From positions 50,616 through 114,615 of the forward strand of contig CANTFL010001320.1 in assembly GCA_947650285.1 (NCBI GenBank): a stretch of 64,000 nucleotides of DNA, written 5' to 3'. Position 1 is the stretch's first letter. Every line of letters begins with the position of its first letter. Positions 37,866 through 49,186 of the stretch are shown here, piece by piece. Origin of the DNA: Hyaloperonospora brassicae (taxonomy: Eukaryota > Oomycota > Peronosporomycetes > Peronosporales > Peronosporaceae). A model generated the notes under the pieces. It saw nothing but the letters and a program-made list of their open reading frames with translations. It searched no databases and had not been told where the DNA came from. Position numbers and translations under genes: made by a program.

Positions 37866-40174
37866 CAGTCTTCCCTCTGCTAAGTTATCCCCGGCTACGG
37901 AATAACCTCCGGTAAGTTATAGGATTCGGTCTCCACCGACCTCGTTCTATGGTGACTACGGAATGAGTTATACGGAATATCCTGAGGGCCAAATACAAAT
38001 TATCAGAGGGAATATTTTTGATCGCCGTGAGCAGAAATATTGTACGCAGAACCTTTTTTTGTTATTCACTGCAAGAAAGGAGTGGAAAGAGGAGAGGAAA
38101 CTACTTCAGCCAGGAATCAAGTGTGGCCTGAGTGGTACTCGCACTACGGAGATCAGCTTGGACTTGGCGAAGGGTGCGGTGAGCTATACGATGAGACTCC
38201 TGAGAAATGTCGAGAAGGGCGATGGATAGACTAAGGCTGGCAAGCTTTTCAGCCTTCGAATGCTTTTCCACCTCCTCCTCCGCCTCAGCAGCACCTTCCT
38301 CCTCCCCATACGGATCCTCAACAAGCTTGATGATTTCGGCATCGGTCAACTCCGCATGCGCCGTCTCCTCCTCCTCAGCCGGATTGAAAAGAGAAGCGAT
38401 CGACATGGGATTGCGGAGCGGGAGCCTTTCCAGCGCCAAAACAAGATCCTGTTCCACGCGATGCTCCTCTACTGCAGCAGCTGTTGCCTCCTGCTGGGCC
38501 TTCTGGCCAACAGTGCCGGCTTCGTTTTCACCTCCACCAGTCGGCAGAGACGGACCGCCCATGAGTCCCGTATGACGGAAGCAGTTGGCGATTGTGGCAC
38601 TGTAAATCTCGCTCCACGCAGCCAGCGACCAACGCATGGCCGTGAGCTGATCAACCTTGTAAAGGTTGGTTTCTCCGCGCTCGTCACGGTCCAAGGCATT
38701 CTGCAGATGCAGCCGGCGGTAGTGCCTCTTGAATGCGGCAATGATCCCAGCATCCATGGGTTGGACCTTTGAAGTCGTATTAGGAGGAAGAGCCTGGACC
38801 GTGATGTTGGTGAGTTCCAGGTCAGCAACAATGTGTGAAGGAGCGTTGTCTATGAGAAGCATAATTTTTCTATCCTTTTGCTGTGGTCAACGCGTTAGTC
38901 AAACCTCATTTACTGTACCACAACGATGATGTTCAAGGCATGCCCCAAATTACCTTCATACTTTTGTCGATGTCTCCCAGCCATTCCTGGAAGAGTATGC
39001 CAGTCATCCAGGCTTTAATGTTGTTGCGGTAGAGAAAGCCCAGTCGCTCAGCTGTCTTGCGCTCAAAACACCGCGGCTTTTTGGCGTGTCCAATGAAGAA
39101 CGGCGGGAGTTTGTCGGATCCATCAGCGTTTGCCGTGAGAGCAACTGTGATGCGCGTCTAGAATAGTTGTTAGTGTCAGAGAAACGCAGGAAACCAAGAT
39201 GAGAGCAATAATGTACCTTGTCTTTTTTAAACCCTTCGACCTCTTGATGGGCAATCGTTTTGTCGGGCGTCATACTGTAGAACAACCCTGAACAGAAAGT
39301 GAGCCTTTGAGATGCTTCTGTACTGTACAATGAGTACAGTACTGTACTGTATTCTCAGACCTACCAGTTTCGTCCATGTTGTACACGTCACGTGGAGTAT
39401 AACCAGCAACCACGGCCTTGAGGTGTGGAAGACCCTCCTCTAGAGCGCCCATATCTGCTGAGCCACTCTCGCCATGAATGCGGACAGCTCGCAGTTTGTG
39501 GCGCTGCTGGAATTTGTGGAGCCACCCATTCGAAAAGCGGATGTTTTCCTCCGAGACGCCCATTGATCCCGAAAAAGTCTGAGCCTTGGCCCGTATGAGA
39601 TCTCCAGTGAGAGCGACCCCACGGTGCTGGCACTGCAAGACCCAGAAGGCAACGGCCTCCTCCACAGCTGGGTGCTGGACAGTCCGAGGACGCTTGGCGC
39701 TGAGGTTAGTGGTGTCCATTGCCTCAAGCTCCTTCCTTTTTTTGATGATTTTGCTGATCGCTGCCTGGGAAAGTGCCTTCTGGAGGTCAAAGGCGTCCTT
39801 TGTCCAAGCCGCCAGGGCAGTCTGGGTGATGCGCGGGTTAGCATCCTGGTGCTTGCAGATGCGCAGCTTCTGCTCGTTGGTAAGACGTATCTGCGACATC
39901 TGTTGTGAGTGAGCAAGGTACAGTTGGTGGAACTTCTTAACCAGAGATAGCAAAATCACCAGAGACTGGTGGGGCAACCAAAATCACAAAATCGTCAAAG
40001 GGCACGTGACACGTGACAGACAGGTTTTGGAAGCCTGGAGGTTTGTTGCGTTTTTGATTCTTTAATTAATTAAATTAATAATTTTTCCGCAGCATATCTC
40101 TGCTATGGAATAACCTCTGCTATGTTATAAGATTTGCCTTCCACCAAGTCTATAACTTAGCAGAGGGAAGACTG
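37866..40174. mobile_element. Pogo/Tigger-like DNA transposon, apparently complete
   Basis: Both ends carry the same perfect 23-bp inverted repeat starting CAGTCTTCCCTCTGCTAAGT. TA dinucleotides flank it (37864-37865 and 40175-40176), the target duplication of the Tc1/mariner/pogo superfamily. Inside the ends, further copies of TAGCAGAG and GGAATAACCTC-type words form subterminal repeats. The 2,309-bp element contains a single minus-strand transposase gene with no stop or frame break after splicing, so the copy looks young and possibly autonomous. Confidence 0.9.
38101..39899 (-). CDS. Pogo-like transposase (CENP-B/DDE_1 family), four exons
   Basis: Exons 39899-39365, 39287-39217, 39157-38954 and 38880-38101 join in phase through GT-AG introns of 77, 59 and 73 nt, giving 529 residues. 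The start is the ATG of MSQIRLTNEQKLRICKHQ. The N-terminus has the psq-type and CENP-B/Tc5-type helix-turn-helix region (to about residue 150). The catalytic domain has the first Asp in VYNMDETG, the second in LLIDNAPSH, and a likely third in QPMDAGII, as expected for pogo DDD transposases. TRITVALTANADGSDKLPPF is the typical strand region between them. The C-terminus is Glu-rich and variable. Reading is by splice signals; transcript data would settle it. Confidence 0.88.
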
Positions 40175-40176
40175 TA

Positions 40177-41292
40177 GTCTCAACTTACCACCCGAGCCAA
40201 ATAAGGTCCACTGATGTAAAGTGCCAATTGATTCTGTGTAGGAAAACATAAATCACTTGGTATTTATGTCGGCATTACTGGTTGTGATCTTCTTGTTGTA
40301 TAGAACATCTCCATCGGTGTTTGGCGTAGTAGCGATTACGCGGGAACTCTTCGCGCCAACAAACGCAACATCGCGGGTTCTTGAGTAGCCGCGCTCTTGT
40401 CGAGCCACCGTGATCCTGCGGTGTGATGAAATCAGGTCCAGACAAACTTTTTGCCACCGATCTGCTTTCGTGTATCGTCGGGAGACCCTGTGTACTGACC
40501 AAAAGAGACTTCGTCGTACGCCTGAGAATTAAAACTAAACTCTGCTTACAAGCCGTCCGAAACACAAACTCCAAAGCTATTATGTTTACAAGGATGCACC
40601 ACGTGTCCTGGTACTGTATCGAAACGACTGCTTCCTTGTACAACATGTTGCCAGGAACATAACGGCGACATCCTTACGTAAATACTCGACTCCCGATGCA
40701 GCATCAACCTTATCGCGGATCACCGTCACTCGCACCACCTTGATCCTAGAAATCATGTGCAGCTGACCGGGATTCTAGCGTGCGCGTTTTCAATTCCATT
40801 CGACAAAGTATCAAGACTCAGCTCGGATGGATCAATTAGAGTATTTTTGGGATCGATCAACTTCTTCGATCGACTGCGCCAAAATATCTCTGATCGACTT
40901 CATCACCGTCTACATGGACTCAGTACCCTTAACTAGTGCTACTACATGTAGTTTAGAGCTGGGCAAGCTCTAACGTGAATTGACCCAGACCTTGCGTTCC
41001 CATTGTCCATAGAATCAGAGAGTTGCAATATACTACACTGCATCCTCGATGACAACATCTCGTTCGTGGACCGTTGCGGTCTCTCAGCCGCTGTTCGAGC
41101 ATTTGACAAAACGTTCGTGCGCTCCAAAGCGCGTTTGGTCGTTTTTGTGCGTGGCGGCGCCCCACACTTTATTACACACATGGCATCTCTGCAACGTCGA
41201 GCTAAACATGGATACACTTTAGTCGTCTGTCATTGGTCAAGACAAGAACAAGGCATTCGCTCCGGCGTTTCAGTATCAGATCCGACGCCGAA
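40177..41292. other. Intergenic region before the HECT ligase
   Basis: No recognisable gene. Composition moves back from AT-rich to the balanced composition of the gene-dense arm. Confidence 0.4.
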
Positions 41293-44200
41293 ATGTTCCT
41301 GGGCGACAAAGAGCTGGCGCGTGGAGACAGACAAAGCCGGCAAGGCGACCGCAAGCGTGTGCTGCAGCTGGCGAGGGAGAAGAGGAAGGCAAGGATACGA
41401 AAACAGGAGCTGGAGGTCGCGGCGCAGCACATACAGAGGTTTGTTCGCGGACGACTCGCGGCTCGACGCTGGCGGACGCAGATGCGCGTTGAATGCGATC
41501 AGAAATTGAGCGATGTCGACCAGCTGAAGGTCATTCTGCAGCTTCCTGACATGGCGCTGCCGTACGACTCTCTTTTTGAGGTGAAGTGAATGCTGTCAAG
41601 TGGATACTTTGACGAGATTTGCACGATAACTAATCGCCAGTTGTGCTGCAGCTGCTCCGTCTAGTGGTATTATTCTATACTGGAAGTCGCGAAGACGCCG
41701 AGAGACTCCTAAGACTAAGCTCGCTGTTTGCAGACTCATTGGCTGCTTCTTCTGATGGGATCAACGATGCGGGAGACGGACAGCGAGACTGGCTATTACG
41801 ACGACTCATCGATTTGTGTCTGCAGTGTAGTTCGGTGTCGCCCGCTGACACAAAAGTCTTCGCGGGATTCAAGACTGTCCGAGATTTGACCGTGGCGCTG
41901 CCTGAGATGCAGCGATACTTGCTGTCTGACCGAATACTTGTCTTTCATCCGATGCAACGAACTCGAAGGAGGCTATACAGCGAGATGGACAGCGCTCTGG
42001 TGATACAAATAATGCGGCAAGGCTTGATAGGTGCACGGGAATATCTTCCTGCCACGTACCATGTCGAGGAGTCTGTCTATTGCAACGCTCTGTTGGATTT
42101 TGTGGTGCACCTTCTTATGACGACTGGCAAGATTCTGGAGCAGTCTGTGATGGAAGTAAGTGTTGGTGCAGTGCTGTGATCGTTCTGCGCGATTCTGACC
42201 ACCACGTCTTTTTCCTGTATGCACTCAGGAGATCTTTTCGGTACCACTTCTGAATCAGTTGGTTGGCATCGATCGGCTGCTCAAATTTGCAAACCTGTCG
42301 CTGTGGGACAGACTGCTTAGCGCAGGTCTACACATGTCAGTGTTTGACTTCCCTGCTTCACCTGTTGCTGGGATCACATCGGAGGCGTGGTTTCTTGGCA
42401 ACGTCCTTTGGATATCTAACCGGTAAAGTGCTGTTGTGTCGAATTGATGTGTGCGCAGCGAGATAATCGTAATCTGACAAGTTTGCAATGCATAGTGTGG
42501 AGAACAAAACGGACCTCGTTGTGCTAAAGGAAGTCCAGCTCCTCTCAAAACTGCTTCAATCCGTCCCACCCGTAACATACGCTGCATCAGGAGTCGCTGT
42601 ATCGTGGACTAAAGTGTCCGATTCTCATTCCGTGCCCGTGGTGTTTCCAGAAGCCCTAAACGAGCAGCTACAGATTTTGGTGAACGATCGGTACTTGCGG
42701 TCAATGTGCAACCACCTCCTTCCATTTTATCCGAGCGCTCTTCGCTTCCCACTAACAATTCAAAGGCCGGCGCCGATGTACCCTGGTGCACCTACGATTG
42801 CGGTACGTGCTGCACGTTCTCGCGTTTTACGCTCTCGTGTAGGGCATAATGGTAAATTATGTGTTTCGCAGGAACAATTTGGTTTTGGTGACATCGCGTC
42901 GACGTCGTCACTGTCAACATCGCTTTCAGTGACATGGCAGAAAATGAAGTCAATTGGAAAGGCGACATGGGCTCGCAGTTTACTTGAAAAGGCTGGACTA
43001 CGTCGAAGACAGGAGGGCGACGAAGACCTTGCAGTTGGTGGAACATCAGAACTGCAGAATACCACCGAAGAGGCACGTCGAATTGCTGCAAAAGGGGTTG
43101 ATAGTCCAACGGAGACTCTGGATGTTCAGCGAGCGGGAAGTCTGAAGCTAGTCGAAAGCAATGAGCCGTTCCTTCTGGAGAATATCAAGGCCTTGTCGTA
43201 CCTTTGTGGCACATTTCTATTCCGATGGGGAAATAACGGCTGGAGGCAGCGATCTTACTCGACACGTCTGCTTAACACACTGGCTTTCTATCATGTTGAG
43301 GTTGCGGGAAGTGGTGCGAGTGTCCATAACGTATCTCTCGTACATATGCTGTGGTGCGTGTTGCAAGACATGGAAAGGTTTGACGATTTTATCAAGGTGC
43401 GCTTCGTATGCGTGGATACCGCCACACCGGCAAAAGTTTAACCCACAGTCATGGCAGAATATGGATATGTTGCATGCCCGAAGTTCAGACCCGTATGTGT
43501 GTATGCTGGCGCTGTTTTGTATGTGTTACGAACACCTCCTGATTGTCGTGGATGATGAAGAGGTACGTGTATCTGTGCAATAACATCGGACACAGTTACT
43601 CGTTCTTTCTTCGTGGTTTGGTACCTGTTCTCGATGCATCCTCACTGATTGTCCTGCGACTGTTGCGTTCTATAGATGTACGAGCAAGAATATCCACTTC
43701 CCCTGTACCAGATTGAGCGCATCGTTCTATGTCTGAAGCATGCGCTGCACGAGGCATATTGGACGCATGCCGATCTTGCTCCGTCTTCGAACTCAGTCGC
43801 CTTTGGTATGTTTGTCGTTGAGGCGGGTACCCGTTTATTGAGAGTGCTGTACAATCGGTGCTCTCGCCGGCCTTTTTGCAACGTCTCGAGCTGGTACGGT
43901 GTATTATGGTAGTAGGATAGACTTATGGCATATCTGTAACGAGTCTGTCTATTGCAGGATCATTGCGGAGCTTGATAGTCGTCAGCTGATCGACGAGGTG
44001 TTGCTCGGCACACCTCGAGCCAACAAGCTGATCCAGTCGATGCCTTACCTTGTGCCATTTCCTGACCGGGTCAAGCTGTTTCAGCGCCTAGTCAAGGCTG
44101 ACAAAGAGGTTCATCAAAATGAGAGCAGCTCTGTGTACCGCATTCGTATTCGTCGCGGTGCTGTCCTGGAAGACGGTTTGAGGAAACTCAACACGATTCG

Positions 44201-45305
44201 GACGAGTCTAAAAAAGCGAATCAATGTGGTTTTCGTCAACTCTGCCGGTCGCGAAGAAGTCGGCATCGATGCGGGAGGACTCTTCAAAGAGTTTTGGGAA
44301 GACCTGGCGACGCTTGCATTTGATCTGCAATACGGGCTTTTCCTGACGACGCAGGATCAGCTGCTGTATCCCAACCCCAACTCCGCCTCGAGTCACTTCA
44401 CGCGCGAGAGCGATCACTTGACGATGTTCCAGTTTGTCGGCCGGATCCTTGGAAAGGCGCTGTATGAAGGCATTGTGGTCCAGCCTAAGTTCGCGCACTT
44501 CTTTCTGTCCAAGCTGCTGCATTCGTTCAATCAGCTGAACGAATTGCCATCACTGGACCCTGAAATTTATAAGGTACGTCTGCGCTGCACTGCAACAAAG
44601 CCGAGTCCGTGTATGTAACAATGCGACCTGCATGTGGTTTATGTCGAGCAGAATTTGATGTTCCTGAAGTCGTACGACGGCGATATCGAGGATCTAGGGC
44701 TGACTCACACGATTGTTCAAGACGCATTCGGCGAGCAAAAGGAGATTGAGATTATTCCAGGCGGAGGCAACGTGCCCGTGACGAACCAAAACAAAACGCG
44801 CTACATTCACTTGGTTGCGAACTACTACCTCAACACACAAACGCGCGAACAGTGCTCAGCGTTTCGCTTGGGTCTATCCGATCTCATTAACCCGCGCTGG
44901 CTCCAAATGTTCAACGAGCCCGAGCTCCAAGTGCTCATTTCGGGCAAGAGCGGCCAGATCGACGTCGATGATCTCCGGGTCAACACTCGTTACGCTGGCG
45001 GCTACTATGTGCTGGACAAACGGGTGTCGTGGCTATGGCAAGCCGTAGCCAGTTTCAGCCCTTCCGAGCAAGCAGCTTTTCTACGCTTCACCACGAGTTG
45101 CCAGCGCGCGCCGTCGCTCGGGTTTGCATCGCTCACACCTCAGTTTTGCGTGCAGAAGATCCCGATTCGACGCGACGAGGAGTTGCTGCCAAGCTCCTCG
45201 ACCTGTTTCAATACGCTCAAACTACCTACGTATTCGTCGTACAAGGTGCTTCGGGCCAAGTTGCTCACCTCCATCTCATCCAACGCTGGGTTTGAAATGA
45301 CGTGA
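41293..45305 (+). CDS. HECT-type E3 ubiquitin ligase, UBE3B/UBE3C (Hul5) group
   Basis: Nine exons join in phase: 41293-41580, 41652-42155, 42229-42422, 42496-42802, 42872-43396, 43449-43562, 43676-43893, 43958-44573 and 44652-45305 (1,139 residues). The ATG at 41293 begins MFLGDKELARG, and an IQ motif (AAQHIQRFVRGRLAARR) lies near residues 43-60, as in UBE3B and UBE3C. The C-terminal HECT domain has GLFKEFWEDL and FVGRILGKALYEGI. It then has the N-lobe to C-lobe stretch LMFLKSYDGDIEDLGL and the active-site Cys in SSTCFNTLKLP (about residue 1107). It transfers ubiquitin from E2 through this Cys thioester. Members of this group help degrade proteasome-stalled or misfolded proteins. The intron at 42803-42871 is 69 nt, in frame and stop-free, so retention would be tolerated. 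Confidence 0.92.
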
Positions 45306-45924
45306 TACAATCGCAGCACTGGTGGTGGTGGTCGATCTTCGCGTCTACAGCTGCAAAGGTCACATTGACATTGGACGATCTAGACTCTTCTTGTCAACAG
45401 TGTGTGTTGCACGTGAGTGCATTGAGGTGCTACTCCGTAGCAGAGTAGCTAAATGGACGACAGAAGAGAAGAACCTGCTCGGGCTTGCAACATACTGAGT
45501 GCAGTCAGTGGATGGTGCAAGTCGAACTTGACATTGAACTTGCAGTTTCGCGATCGTGCGTGCCCACGAGTTAGCAAAACGATTGCATCTCTTTTTGAAA
45601 TGGTCCATTAAGTCTTATCCGACTTTAGTCAGATCCTCACGTCCTGTATCCATCAATACAACTCGTCGCCTCAATCTTCAGGGCCCTCGTTCGACCTTGT
45701 CGTGGTGTTGTTAGCGATTGTCTATGTCTCGAACATTCGCTTTTCCACGCAGCCATTCGACAGATCGACAAGCCACGAATCGACACATGTGGTGCGATCG
45801 AGACGTAGAAACTAATACCATCCGACGCTTTGTGGTGTTCGCCAGTCACGCCAGCGCCCCAAACCTGCCAGACTTCATTCCGCCAAATGTCCCGGCTACA
45901 AACGGTAGCCATTGGCGCAATCTA

Positions 45925-45932
45925 GAAGATTC
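45925..45932 (+). promoter_or_regulatory. Heat-shock-element-like dimer
   Basis: GAAGATTC fits nGAAnnTTCn, the two-unit core of HSF binding sites. It stands about 215 bases before the likely HSP90 start site. A second dimer, GAACCTTC, is at 46019-46026. Two-unit sites are short, so chance occurrence is possible; their position upstream of HSP90 raises the likelihood. Confidence 0.4.
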
Positions 45933-46018
45933 GGCGACTTCGACACGTCTGCCCTCCTGTCTCGCCGCAATTGTGCCGCAAAGTATCCCTGTCGCCCTGC
46001 CTCTCGCACACGGCCATG

Positions 46019-46026
46019 GAACCTTC
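46019..46026 (+). promoter_or_regulatory. Second heat-shock-element-like dimer
   Basis: GAACCTTC (GAAnnTTC), about 120 bases before the initiator-like sequence of HSP90. Confidence 0.4.
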
Positions 46027-46138
46027 GACGGCGTTTTCGAGGCTCTAATCCCCACACCAACCGAAAGATCGCCTGGTTTAGATGGGGCCACCGCCCGGTT
46101 GGCTGACCGCCACCGCCCGCCGCCGGTCCCCCCAAGTC

Positions 46139-46160
46139 GCTCACTTTTCAATTATCCGCA
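46139..46160 (+). promoter_or_regulatory. Oomycete-type initiator with flanking element, HSP90
   Basis: GCTCACTTTTC followed at once by CAATTATCC resembles the Phytophthora core promoter, an initiator (YTCAYTYY) with a flanking CAAYTTT-like element. It would place the transcript start near 46142, giving a 5' leader of about 110 bases to the ATG at 46251. Confidence 0.45.
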
Positions 46161-46250
46161 TCGCGCACACTTCAGTCAGTCAGTCAGTAGTTGACCGCAC
46201 TCGTTTCCCCCCCGCCGCAACTCGCCCCATCGTCATCTGATTCCACGACC

Positions 46251-48386
46251 ATGAGCAGCGCCCCGACCGAAGCCGAAGCCGAAACGTTTGCCTTCTCGGC
46301 CGACATCAACCAGCTCCTGAGTCTGATCATCAACACGTTCTACTCGAACAAGGACATTTTCCTCCGCGAGCTCATCTCGAACGCGTCGGACGCGCTCGAC
46401 AAGATCCGCTACTCGTCGCTCACGGACGCGTCGGTGCTGGACACGGACAAGAACCTCGAGATTAAGGTGATCCCCGACAAGGCCAATGGCACGCTGACGA
46501 TCCAGGACTCGGGCATTGGCATGACGAAGGCCGACCTCATTAACAACTTGGGCACGATCGCCAAGTCGGGCACGAAGGCGTTCATGGAGGCGCTGGCGGC
46601 CGGCGCCGACATTAGCATGATTGGCCAGTTTGGCGTGGGCTTTTACTCGGCCTACTTGGTGGCCGACAAGGTCGTGGTGCACTCGAAGCACAATGACGAC
46701 GAGCAGTACGTGTGGGAGTCGGCGGCCGGCGGCTCGTTTACTGTCACGCCCGACACGTCGGAGCCGATTCTGCGCGGCACGCGCATTGTGTTGAAGCTCA
46801 AGGAGGACATGCTCGAGTACTTGGAGGAGCGCAAGCTCAAGGACCTGGTGAAGAAGCACTCGGAGTTTATCGGCTTTCCCATCAAGTTGTACGTGGAGAA
46901 GACGGAGGAGAAGGAGGTGACGGACGACGAGGAGGAGGAGGACGAGAAGGAGGGCGAGGAGGACAAGCCCAAGGTTGAGGAGGTGGAGGACGAGGAGGAG
47001 GGCGAGAAGAAGAAGAAGACGAAGAAGATTAAGGAGGTGACGCACGAGTGGAACCACTTGAACAGCCAGAAGCCCATCTGGATGCGCAAGCCGGAAGACG
47101 TGACGCACGAGGAGTATGCGTCGTTCTACAAGTCGCTGACGAACGACTGGGAGGAGCACGCGGGCGTCAAGCACTTTTCGGTGGAGGGTCAGTTGGAGTT
47201 CAAGGCGTGTCTGTTTACGCCCAAGCGCGCGCCGTTCGACATGTTTGAAGGCGGTGCTAAGAAGAAACTGAACAACATTAAACTGTACGTGCGTCGCGTG
47301 TTCATTATGGACAACTGCGAGGACCTCATGCCCGAGTACCTGTCGTTCGTCAAGGGTGTGGTCGACTCGGAGGACTTGCCGCTGAACATCTCGCGTGAGA
47401 CGCTGCAGCAGAACAAGATCCTGCGTGTGATCAAGAAGAACCTGGTGAAGAAGTGTCTCGAGATGTTTGCCGAGCTCGCCGAGGACAATGAGAAGTACAA
47501 CAAGTTCTACGAGGCGTTCAGCAAGAACCTGAAGCTGGGCATCCACGAGGACTCGACGAACCGCACCAAGATCGCCAAGCTGCTGCGCTACCACTCGACC
47601 AAGTCGGGCGAAGAGGTGACGTCGCTTGACGACTACATCACGCGCATGCCCGAGAGCCAGCCGGGTATCTACTACGTGACGGGCGAGAGCAAGAAGGCGG
47701 TGGAGAACTCGCCGTTCATCGAGAAGCTCAAGAAGAAGGGTTACGAAGTGCTGTTTATGGTGGATGCCATTGACGAGTACGCTGTGCAGCAGCTCAAGGA
47801 GTACGAGGGCAAGAAGCTGATCTGCGCCACGAAGGAGGGCCTCAAGATGGAGGAGTCGGAGGACGAGAAGAAGTCGTTCGAGGAAGCCAAAGCCGCTACG
47901 GAGGGACTGTGCAAGCTGATGAAGGAGGTGCTCGACGACAAGGTGGAGAAGGTGGAGATCTCGAACCGCATTGTCGAGTCGCCGTGTGTGCTGGTGACGG
48001 GCGAGTACGGCTGGTCTGCCAACATGGAGCGCATCATGAAGGCGCAAGCGCTTCGTGACAGCAGCACGTCGTCGTACATGTCTTCGAAGAAGACGATGGA
48101 GATCAACCCGCTGCACCCGATTATCAAGTCGTTGCGCGAGAAGGCTGAGGCTGACAAGAGCGACAAGACGGTGAAGGACTTGATCTGGCTGCTGTACGAC
48201 ACGTCTTTGCTGACGTCGGGCTTCAGCTTGGACGAGCCCACGACGTTTGCCAACCGCATCCACCGCCTTATCAAGCTTGGCCTGAGCATTGACGATGACG
48301 ACGAAGCTGCTGACGAGGCAATGGAGGACTTGCCACCGCTAGAGGGCGAAGACGAGGAGGAGAGCACGATGGAGGAAGTGGACTAA
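46251..48386 (+). CDS. HSP90: Cytosolic heat shock protein 90
   Basis: A single-exon gene of 711 residues. The N-terminal GHKL ATPase domain shows [29 protein letters not shown] and [14 protein letters not shown] highly charged Glu/Lys linker (about 220-265) separates it from the middle domain, which contains [17 protein letters not shown] and [10 protein letters not shown] (catalytic-loop Arg). The C-terminus ends in MEEVD, the docking tail for TPR co-chaperones, which marks the cytosolic form. The start is the ATG at 46251; the frame is open 60 bases further upstream but without an ATG. Codon use is strongly GC-ended, as expected for a highly expressed gene, which creates a long antisense open frame. 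HSE-like sites upstream suggest heat induction. Confidence 0.98.
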   Translation: MSSAPTEAEAETFAFSADINQLLSLIINTFYSNKDIFLRELISNASDALDKIRYSSLTDASVLDTDKNLEIKVIPDKANGTLTIQDSGIGMTKADLINNLGTIAKSGTKAFMEALAAGADISMIGQFGVGFYSAYLVADKVVVHSKHNDDEQYVWESAAGGSFTVTPDTSEPILRGTRIVLKLKEDMLEYLEERKLKDLVKKHSEFIGFPIKLYVEKTEEKEVTDDEEEEDEKEGEEDKPKVEEVEDEEEGEKKKKTKKIKEVTHEWNHLNSQKPIWMRKPEDVTHEEYASFYKSLTNDWEEHAGVKHFSVEGQLEFKACLFTPKRAPFDMFEGGAKKKLNNIKLYVRRVFIMDNCEDLMPEYLSFVKGVVDSEDLPLNISRETLQQNKILRVIKKNLVKKCLEMFAELAEDNEKYNKFYEAFSKNLKLGIHEDSTNRTKIAKLLRYHSTKSGEEVTSLDDYITRMPESQPGIYYVTGESKKAVENSPFIEKLKKKGYEVLFMVDAIDEYAVQQLKEYEGKKLICATKEGLKMEESEDEKKSFEEAKAATEGLCKLMKEVLDDKVEKVEISNRIVESPCVLVTGEYGWSANMERIMKAQALRDSSTSSYMSSKKTMEINPLHPIIKSLREKAEADKSDKTVKDLIWLLYDTSLLTSGFSLDEPTTFANRIHRLIKLGLSIDDDDEAADEAMEDLPPLEGEDEEESTMEEVD

Positions 48387-49112
48387 GCCCGCTGCAAGTT
48401 GTCGTCGACGCGGAGTACCGATGTGGTGCTGGGCGCAGCATGGTCGCGCCGGTCGCTAGTTTTCGCTTGCATTTGTAGTGGTGAGATTTAGTTAGATCTT
48501 CGTCGTTGAAGATTACATATATTTACGCTTCGCCTTCGACGTTTTGTGTTGTTGTTGTTGTTGTCAATCGACCTCGTGCGGCGTACGTGGTCGCCCGATC
48601 AAGTTAGATCGACGTGCAACTTTTAAGCTTACTGCATAGAGGGCAGGACAGTCCAATTGTGCCTTGCGTGCGACGTGACATGTACCAACCGAAAGCGTAG
48701 CCAACTGATCTACAAACCATAGCAGTGTCTACGACGGCAGTCGTCACTCTTCGCGCGGGTCCAAGTTGCGACGACGGCGGCCCGTCTGATATGTGTGTGT
48801 GCGTGCGGTAGGTGCTAAAACGGTGCAGAGAGACATCATCACTACTGTCACTACTGCGACCGTTGACGGACAACACGAGTGTCGCTGTCACTGCGCCGTG
48901 CGTCGACGTAATCATGTGGATCTGATTGGCCGAATCGCGGCAAAAACGAAGCCATGTCACGACAGAATGGTCGAGGGCGAGGAGATGACAGCCCGTTTTT
49001 GTCCACGTGCTCTAGGCCAGTCAAATTGGTATCAATTAAATACACTCACGTCACGCGCGACGCGTCCTGTTCTTTGTCCGCCCAGCGCAAGTCCCTCTGA
49101 AAAACAATGGCT
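48387..49112. other. Intergenic region between HSP90 and the importin gene
   Basis: It holds the HSP90 3' region, including a GTT repeat near 48546, and the importin promoter. No gene seen. Confidence 0.5.
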
Positions 49113-49120
49113 CTCATTCG
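49113..49120 (+). promoter_or_regulatory. Initiator-like sequence of the importin gene
   Basis: CTCATTCG fits the oomycete initiator YTCAYTYY closely and lies 67-74 bases before the start codon at 49187. Confidence 0.4.
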
Positions 49121-49186
49121 ATCCGCGCGTCCGCTTCCACCTCAACCAGCCAAAAAGAGCTCTCTCTGCGCCGCGACACGCCAAGC

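Larger units (their letters stand above)
45306..46138. other. Intergenic region and HSP90 upstream region
   Basis: No gene. It contains two heat-shock-element-like dimers and, at its right edge, an initiator-like sequence for HSP90. Confidence 0.5.

Noticed and set aside
46233..48263. A 676-codon open frame antisense to HSP90
   Set aside because: Shadow of strongly GC-ended HSP90 codons; the product is Arg/Leu/His-rich without domains.
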